The notes under the pieces were generated by a model that made no database searches, was not told where the DNA came from, and saw only the letters and a list, made by a program, of their open reading frames with translations. From the NCBI GenBank assembly GCA_964035545.1, contig OZ037765.1, positions 12,518,698 to 12,582,697 on the forward strand: a DNA stretch of 64,000 bases, in the 5' to 3' direction. The position numbers and the translations under genes are program-made. Shown here piece by piece: positions 57,947-64,000 of this stretch. The stretch is from Bugula neritina. Lineage: Eukaryota; Bryozoa; Gymnolaemata; Cheilostomatida; Bugulidae. The first letter of the stretch is position 1. Each line of letters opens with the position of its first letter.

Positions 57947-59782
57947 ATGGTTTCAAGGTGTAAAGGAATTAGTTTGCCAGAAGTTCTTCAAGTTTTAGAA
58001 ACATTGGCTCCATTAAAGCTTGCTGAAAATTGGGATAATGTTGGGTTATTAATTGAACCTAGCTCACCTCACATTGTCAGAAAACTTATGCTTACAAATG
58101 ATTTGACGCAACCTGTAATGGAAGAGACTATTAAGCATCAATGCAACATGATTATCTCATATCATCCACCCATATTTCAAGCTCTAAAGCAATTGAGAAC
58201 ATCTAACGTGAAACAAAACTTAGTTATTCAGTGCCTGGAAAATCGGGTTGCTGTATTCTCACCTCATACATCATATGACGTAGCTGCTGATGGAGTCAAC
58301 GACTGGCTAATATCAGCCTTTGGTAAGATCTTGTGTATATTCAATTAGTAATTAATAATACTTGTGGGGTCTTTAATACATGATGCCTTTTATGTCAACA
58401 TGTATACATACAATTAATGTTGGCATGTATGCACTCATGTGTTATTGAACATTTTGTTGTTAAGTTTACCTTTCTATTTTCTTGATTTGAGAAAACTTAG
58501 TCTGCAAAATATAAGTCTGTCTACAATAAAAAACTAACAAGGGCTACTTTTTACTCATTAGAAATGTTTCAACTTCGTACATAGGTGAACTACGTGATGT
58601 AAAACCAGTTACTGCACTTCAAGATCCAGTCTCTGTAAATCACCGGTTACTTGATAAAGATGAAATTTTAAGGTTAGCCATGATGTAATACGGATAAAAA
58701 GATATTATGCAATATTTTGCATTGTTTTCACTTCCCCACCTAAATGATTTTTACTTTTTTTGTGAGATTTCCTATGGTAATATACTTGTCGCAACTTTCC
58801 TCTGCAACTTTTTGTTTTACGGTCACTCATATTACTAGTAACGTTACACAATGCCTGCTGATGGACAATATTTCGCCTTCTTGAAAATTTTTATTTTTGT
58901 TTTGTCACGTTTTTCAAATTTTGAATTTTAATAGGTTGAAGTCACAGCTTAGTTGTGGCAGTACTACTTCACCCTTGTCCGGAGATATCAGCTACGTGTC
59001 TCGCAATTTTGCCTCTACTCTTAATGTAAGTTTCTTCATAACAAATGTTTATTGTAATAAACTCTGCATGCAGCATACTTTATTATTGTCTTTAAAGTTA
59101 CTGTTGGATTTGTTGAACGTTGTTTTGTAGTCTAAAGAAGCTATAGTTGAAGTTGGAAGTGGTCGAAGAGCAATGCTATCTAGACCTTTGACTATTGTAC
59201 AGGCATTAGATCGAGTTAAAAAGTACTTAGGTCTACCCTCTGTCAGGGTTGCTATAGGTGAAGGAAAAACATTAGGTAAGTTTGCTGATTTTCTATTGGT
59301 TCATATTACATTAAAGTTTGTTATGTTTTAAATGCTAGTGTAGTCCTTGTAATTCAAGTCAGTTTTTACTTATGATATTTTGTTGTGCAATACAAACACA
59401 CTTATTATAATTATATCACTGGATGCGCAGTTCAACCTTAGTGTTATAATTATGTTTTATATGTATACAAGTGCTATTTTACGAGATATAGAAGCTAATT
59501 TTTTCTATACTTGCAGATTCTGAGGTTGAAACAGTTGCTTGCTGTGCCGGATCAGGATCAAGTGTTCTCAACAACTGTGATGTGGACATCTACCTATCTG
59601 GTGAAATGTCTCACCACGATGTACTCCATGCTACTAGTCATGGGCGAACTGTTATGTTATGTGAACACTCAAACTCTGAAAGAGGTTATCTGGTGAACTT
59701 GCAGAAAAAGTTATCTCTATTACTTCCTCAAGTCGAGTTTATGGTCTCGCAATCTGATGCTGATCCATTGGTTGTAATGTAA
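57947..59782 (+). CDS. NIF3L1: NIF3-like protein 1 (NIF3/DUF34 family)
   Basis: Five exons (57947-58322, 58585-58672, 58935-59025, 59131-59275, 59517-59782) join in phase to 321 residues, shorter than human NIF3L1 (about 377) but without its mitochondrial-type leader. The start MVSRCKGISLPEVLQVLETL suits a cytosolic form. Family signatures are in order: WDNVGLLIEP, IISYHPPIF (metal-site histidine), SPHTSYDVAADGVNDWL, VACCAGSGSSVL, DIYLSGEMSHHDVLHA and CEHSNSERGYL. These His/Asp/Glu residues form the two-metal site of the hexameric fold. The biochemical role is unsettled; it has been linked to transcriptional regulation and to cyclohydrolase-like activity. AATAAA is at 59844. Confidence 0.95.
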
Positions 59783-59849
59783 AAGTAGCTGCCACAGGCA
59801 TTGCAATTCTATCTTTTAGAATATTTTTTTTATGTTTTATGTGAATAAA

Positions 59850-61601
59850 TGTTGCTATAGGTGTAGACCAAATTGACGCCGCAATTACTTTAATCTGATT
59901 GCCGTACATTATAAACTTTTCTGACATTTTCCATCAATTATATAATAACTCGCATTGGTTTAGTCACAATCTTTGTGAAAACACCGTAGGTTTTAACGGG
60001 ACTGTGAGCTGAACAGTAGCACAGCCATGTTATTACAATGCCTCTTTGGCCATACTTACAATGAAATCGGCTTGTTTTATTGATTAATGCAACTTTACTA
60101 GTTTTATACTAAAATTCAAAAACCAAATTAACATTAGATTAAAAAGTCAAAATGAAATGTTGAAGGGCTGACGATGCCTTGTAAAAATTATGTCCTCAGG
60201 TTACATGCAGTTTCATAAAGCTTTATAAATAAATTTGAAAGGTCGAATATCGTAGCACAGTATAGGTCACTTGCATTATTTTTATATTCTAGGCATACTT
60301 TCTATATAGACTCAAGTAATGGATGGTAGCTGTAGATGATCATAATATTATGAGCACAATCATAAAAACTGCATGCACATGTTTCAAATATCTAATGGTA
60401 TTTATTGTGTAGTAAGATAAAGCTAATAAGTGCCATATTGGTTTTTGGATGGGCATGCAAACTTGAAAAAAAATCTGGCATACAAGCTCCAAGCTTAACA
60501 TCTTAGACGCTACTAGTTCAAATAATTTGGGTTGCAAAGTGAAGACCTAGATCAATTTTAATGAGAAACCAAAAAAACTGTAAATCCCTGTCATGTATTT
60601 AATAGGCTCTGGTCGATAATTTAAGAAATGTTCTTACTGGCTGAAAAAATTAATTTCGACTCACTTGCAACATTTTATAGCTTAGGATAATTGTCACTTG
60701 ATTTTCTTTTGTGCAATTTGAAAACCACAGGCGTGAGTTTACAGAAAAAGCAATCTGCTATACCTAGATTACCAAGAAATGCGATGTAACCAGGATTTGC
60801 TTTCTCGTGCATTGTCGAAAACTTCGATATTTTCAAGCTTTGCTTAAAAATAGTTGCTTTCCTAAAACTTATAATTGTGCTATAATAATTATGACTTTTC
60901 CCTGTCCTTCAACACTTTCGGGCTACTAATACTAATGTAGTAGGTTCAGTATGAGTAAAAGGATCACAAAAATATTGTTCACTTGAAATACCCACAAATT
61001 GATTTTCGTGGTAGCTTTAAAACGTTGAAAATAATTATAATGGATATTATTGTTTGTTTCAGGATATCAATATTTAATATTCTGATATTGATATTTAAAT
61101 TGATTATCATTATGCGTTGAGTTTGATATTGTAATTGATAATGATTTTCATATTGGATAATGCTAATACTAATAGTAATAGTAATACTAATACTAATACT
61201 GTAATAGTATTAGTATTACTATGAGCATGAGTAATACTAATCATAATAGTAATAATAATAGTGTCAGTGATAGTGGTAGACTTGATGTATTTCAATTTCA
61301 ATTTGTAATTATTATTATAAAATTAACTTTTATTTATGTTTAATACTAATAGTAATTCCTGCTGTGAAACTTAAAAGTTAACTGCGTTATACTAATACGG
61401 CAACGCTTATTCAGATATTATATTTATTGTTGCTCAGTTGCTTCCACTTTAACTTGCACTAAGCTTCAACTTGCAAATATTGAAATACTAATAGATTTAG
61501 TGTCTTATACTTTAGGGTTACTATTGATATTGCTATTAGTATTAGTGTTACTCCAACACTAACAGCAAGTGTAACTGTGTTAGTCTTACAAATATAAACT
61601 C
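59850..61601. other. Intergenic with ACTATT-type repeats
   Basis: No supported gene. From about 61080 to 61570 it again holds TATTGATATT and AATACTAATAGT / GTAATAGTATTAG units, like those near 56 kb. Confidence 0.6.
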
Positions 61602-61605
61602 TTAA

Positions 61606-62373
61606 AGGATTGCTCTATCTTGTCTAATAAATGGCCATTTAGGTCAAACACACATAATATTGTGTTTTTCTAAGCATGCATTGACAAAAAGCATTTGACC
61701 AAAGGTAGAAAAAGTTAGTTGAAGTTGAGGGTGTAGATTGGTAACAGCCAAAACGCCGATTTTGAAATGAGCTGGGAACTGTGACGTAACAGCGCCAGCA
61801 TTCCTGCTGGTCACGTGACTATACAAATGAATAACTATAGAAATATGACTGTGAGATGTGATCTTTCAGCTCGTAATTTGTATATTTATAGAAGTGCAAA
61901 TGTGAATTATCTCAATCTATAGTTTTTTGACATGTTAAATAACATGTATGTGATAACATTAGGCCATATTTTGCTTGTAAGCATAGAAAAAAGCATTGCA
62001 AAAACATGCATTCTTTAGGATGAATGCCTGCGATCGATCTAAACTAGGTCAGATTGTGCAATATTACGGGCGCACCAAAGCTGACCTATATAGCGCACCG
62101 TAACTGCTTGAGCGTTATTGGTTGATGTTGCGCTCAGCAACCTTGAATACTAGCGTTATAGTTAGCACGTGCAGCATAGTTACTGGCGTTCACACGTCAC
62201 GTATTAGGCTATTCTTTTTCATGGCTGAAAATTTTACCTCCCTCAAAATTGGAATTTTGAAAAGCTGTTTTCTAGGCATATATCCCTTTGCAAAGTCACA
62301 ATTGTTTGCATACACATTAGATTATAGTTCATAATTATAATGTGATTGTAATAAACTAAGATAGAGCAATCCT
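61606..62373. mobile_element. TTAA-flanked inverted-repeat element, about 770 bp
   Basis: TTAA (61602-61605) precedes AGGATTGCTCTATCTT. The exact complement AAGATAGAGCAATCCT precedes TTAA (62374-62377). A TTAA target duplication is typical of piggyBac-type elements, but the terminal bases differ from the common CCY start, so the assignment is tentative. The interior has no transposase frame. Confidence 0.55.
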
Positions 62374-62377
62374 TTAA

Positions 62378-62788
62378 ATTAAACTTCTCAGGTCCGGCTC
62401 ATCACAGTAACACTTGCCCTTGGGTCTCATCCTAACACTGGGTGTGTGATTAATAATCCTCATACTGATACTTTAACTTTTAACTTTTCAATTCCTAAGC
62501 TAATCCTGTCTCTTACTAATCATTATTTATTATAATGATATGACATTAATTACTGATTGGTGTCACAGTGAGCTCGTGTGTGCTTGAAGCTCTAATATAA
62601 TGTTTCTAATGTCTGATGTAATTCTAGATTCAATATTATTTATAGATCTGAAATTTTGTATGTGAAGTTGTCTGTGAGACAAGAAAATATTAATGTAAAC
62701 AGAGGTGTGGACCGTAACCACTATATTGACCTTGGAGGTTTCTACAATATTGAATGAGTAGCAGACTGCTGACTACTTTATCTTGAAG
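62378..62788. other. Upstream region of GPS1/CSN1
   Basis: Non-coding sequence leading to the start codon at 62789, presumably promoter and 5' leader. No distinct core element is recognised. Confidence 0.4.
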
Positions 62789-64000
62789 ATGAGTCGTGGG
62801 ACTCGCTTTGGCATTTTGTCTCTGGTATGTTTTTAATATAAATAAATGAATTCAGTGTTTATATTAAGCAGCATAGGTTAGCTTACTATATGTCAGTAAG
62901 ACAATTGGTGATTTGAAAAAGGGCATCTGATCTTATTCGCTTCTGTACCACCTAGTAGATAAACAGCCCATAGCCTACTTGTAGAAGCATTTACTTACGA
63001 GTAACTAGAGTTCAAATTCTAAATGGTAGCTACTACATTTTGACCTATGAATATGTTTTTATAGAAATCGGAATAAGTTTATAAAAGTGCTTCCTACATT
63101 GACCATCAATAATCAACAATAATTTTTGTACAAATAATAAAACAGTGCTTTTTGAACAAATTAATCTAAATGACTGCGAACTGTCCAGTGATGTTTATTG
63201 TCTTTCATATTTTGGATTTTACATGTGTCTTTATATTCAAAATAAGTGAGTGAGATTTGATGCTGTTAAGAATTACTTTAAAACAGTTGAAAAAGGAAAA
63301 ATAGTTATCAGTCATTAATTTAAGGAAAACCCTAACTTATATGCTACAGGCGTTTGGTGTGCATGCAGAAAATTAAATGTATGCAAACATATTCATACTT
63401 TATGCAACCAGCCTGTTTTGTGTTATAGGTGATGTTAGTAATGATAATGTTAATTTCGCTGGAATATAAGTTTGATTCCTAAAATTATGTTTTGTGTGGC
63501 GAAACCTTAAATAGAGTCATTACAGTTGGATGCTTCAAATAATTTTTTTACCATCTTTGTAGCTGTAAGTTTGAACACCAAAACGTGTAAGTAAAAGTTA
63601 TATGTTTTAGGCTCCAGAGCCAATGCAGGTTGATGATGGTACAGAAGGAGAGGTTTCTGAGGCAGAAGAATTGGTTGTTGTACAGAATCCCTCACTGGTC
63701 TGCTGCTTGCCATACTTCTATTCCTTAATAGTGATTTACGAACTAGCTATGGCTGTTTCTGTTGAAACTGATCATGTTTTTAAATTTGTCTCATTTTTTC
63801 TAAATAATATGTTTCATGTCTGTGAAATGTTAGTTAACCAATACTTCTATGAAAGTTTACTTTTCTCGTTTTAGGATTTGGACACCTATATAGCCAGCTA
63901 CCAAGGCATGGCTAAGCTTCAAAGGCTTCTTTTCATAGCTGATAGGTGCCCAAGTTTACAACATGAGGCTCTCAGAATGGCTTTGAGTACGGTCATGCAA
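62789..64000 (+). CDS. GPS1: COP9 signalosome complex subunit 1 (N-terminal part)
   Basis: Subunit 1 of the COP9 signalosome, which removes NEDD8 from cullins. Exon 1 (62789-62824) gives MSRGTRFGILSL. Exon 2 (63611-63697) gives APEPMQVDDGTEGEVSEAEE and ends VVQNPSL. Exon 3 starts at 63875 (DLDTYIASYQGMAKLQRL, LFIADRCPSLQHEALRMAL) and is still open at the window edge. The VxNPSLDLxxYxxSYxGxxxxxRLxFIAD pattern is the known start of CSN1. All phases are zero. The tetratricopeptide-like helices and PCI domain lie outside the window. Confidence 0.93.

Overview
The window is eukaryotic: nearly every gene is split by GT-AG introns of a few hundred bases, there are AATAAA sites, long microsatellites and several short inverted-repeat DNA elements, and the base composition is strongly AT-rich. 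The conserved proteins (DHX8/PRP22, NIF3L1, COP9 signalosome subunit 1, a Gal3ST-type sulfotransferase, a CYP2-clan P450) are animal. Two large secreted paralogues of a type I recall only vaguely from marine invertebrates point to a lophotrochozoan (mollusc, brachiopod or bryozoan). The species cannot be fixed from the sequence.

Layout. 1-78 may be the last exon of a + strand gene. 1010-3660 (-) is a broken copy of a multi-copy invertebrate family (DLCWTCQ / GHTKF motifs, DUF7869-like). 5500-5941 (-) holds the last two exons of an unrecognised gene. 6151-6740 (-) is a decayed paralogue of the small gene at 15437-16560 (+). 8242-8499 (-) is the zinc-finger tail of a piggyBac-type transposase. 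9205-14090 (+) is a cytochrome P450 whose first exon is not visible. 16948-17095 and 17636-17851 (-) are two C-terminal exon candidates. 19128-27746 and 30432-39670 (+) are two tandem paralogues of 723 and 734 residues, reconstructed here in 17 and 18 exons. 40890-42560 (+) is a two-exon Gal3ST-like Golgi sulfotransferase. 43179-54175 (-) is DHX8 in 24 exons. 54176-57946 is gene-poor and rich in (TA)n and ACTATT-like tracts, with a tRNA-like sequence. 57947-59782 (+) is NIF3L1. 62789 to the window end (+) is the start of GPS1/CSN1.

Mobile and repeated DNA lies between and inside the genes: two PIF/Harbinger-like elements of about 345 bp with TAA/TTA duplications (39855, 46978), a tRNA-derived SINE with a perfect 16-bp duplication (47429), a hAT-like element (10503), a long fold-back element (12472), an inverted-repeat element in an intron (37569) and a TTAA-flanked element (61606).

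The genes are not an operon. DHX8 (splicing), CSN1 (cullin deneddylation) and NIF3L1 are housekeeping neighbours. The most novel content is the tandem secreted pair at 19-40 kb, which shows patchy near-identity suggestive of gene conversion, a paralogue-specific Cys-containing exon, a GC-AG intron and paired H-x-H motifs. Exon limits were set by hand from splice signals, reading phase and comparison between paralogues or with remembered family members; no alignment was run.
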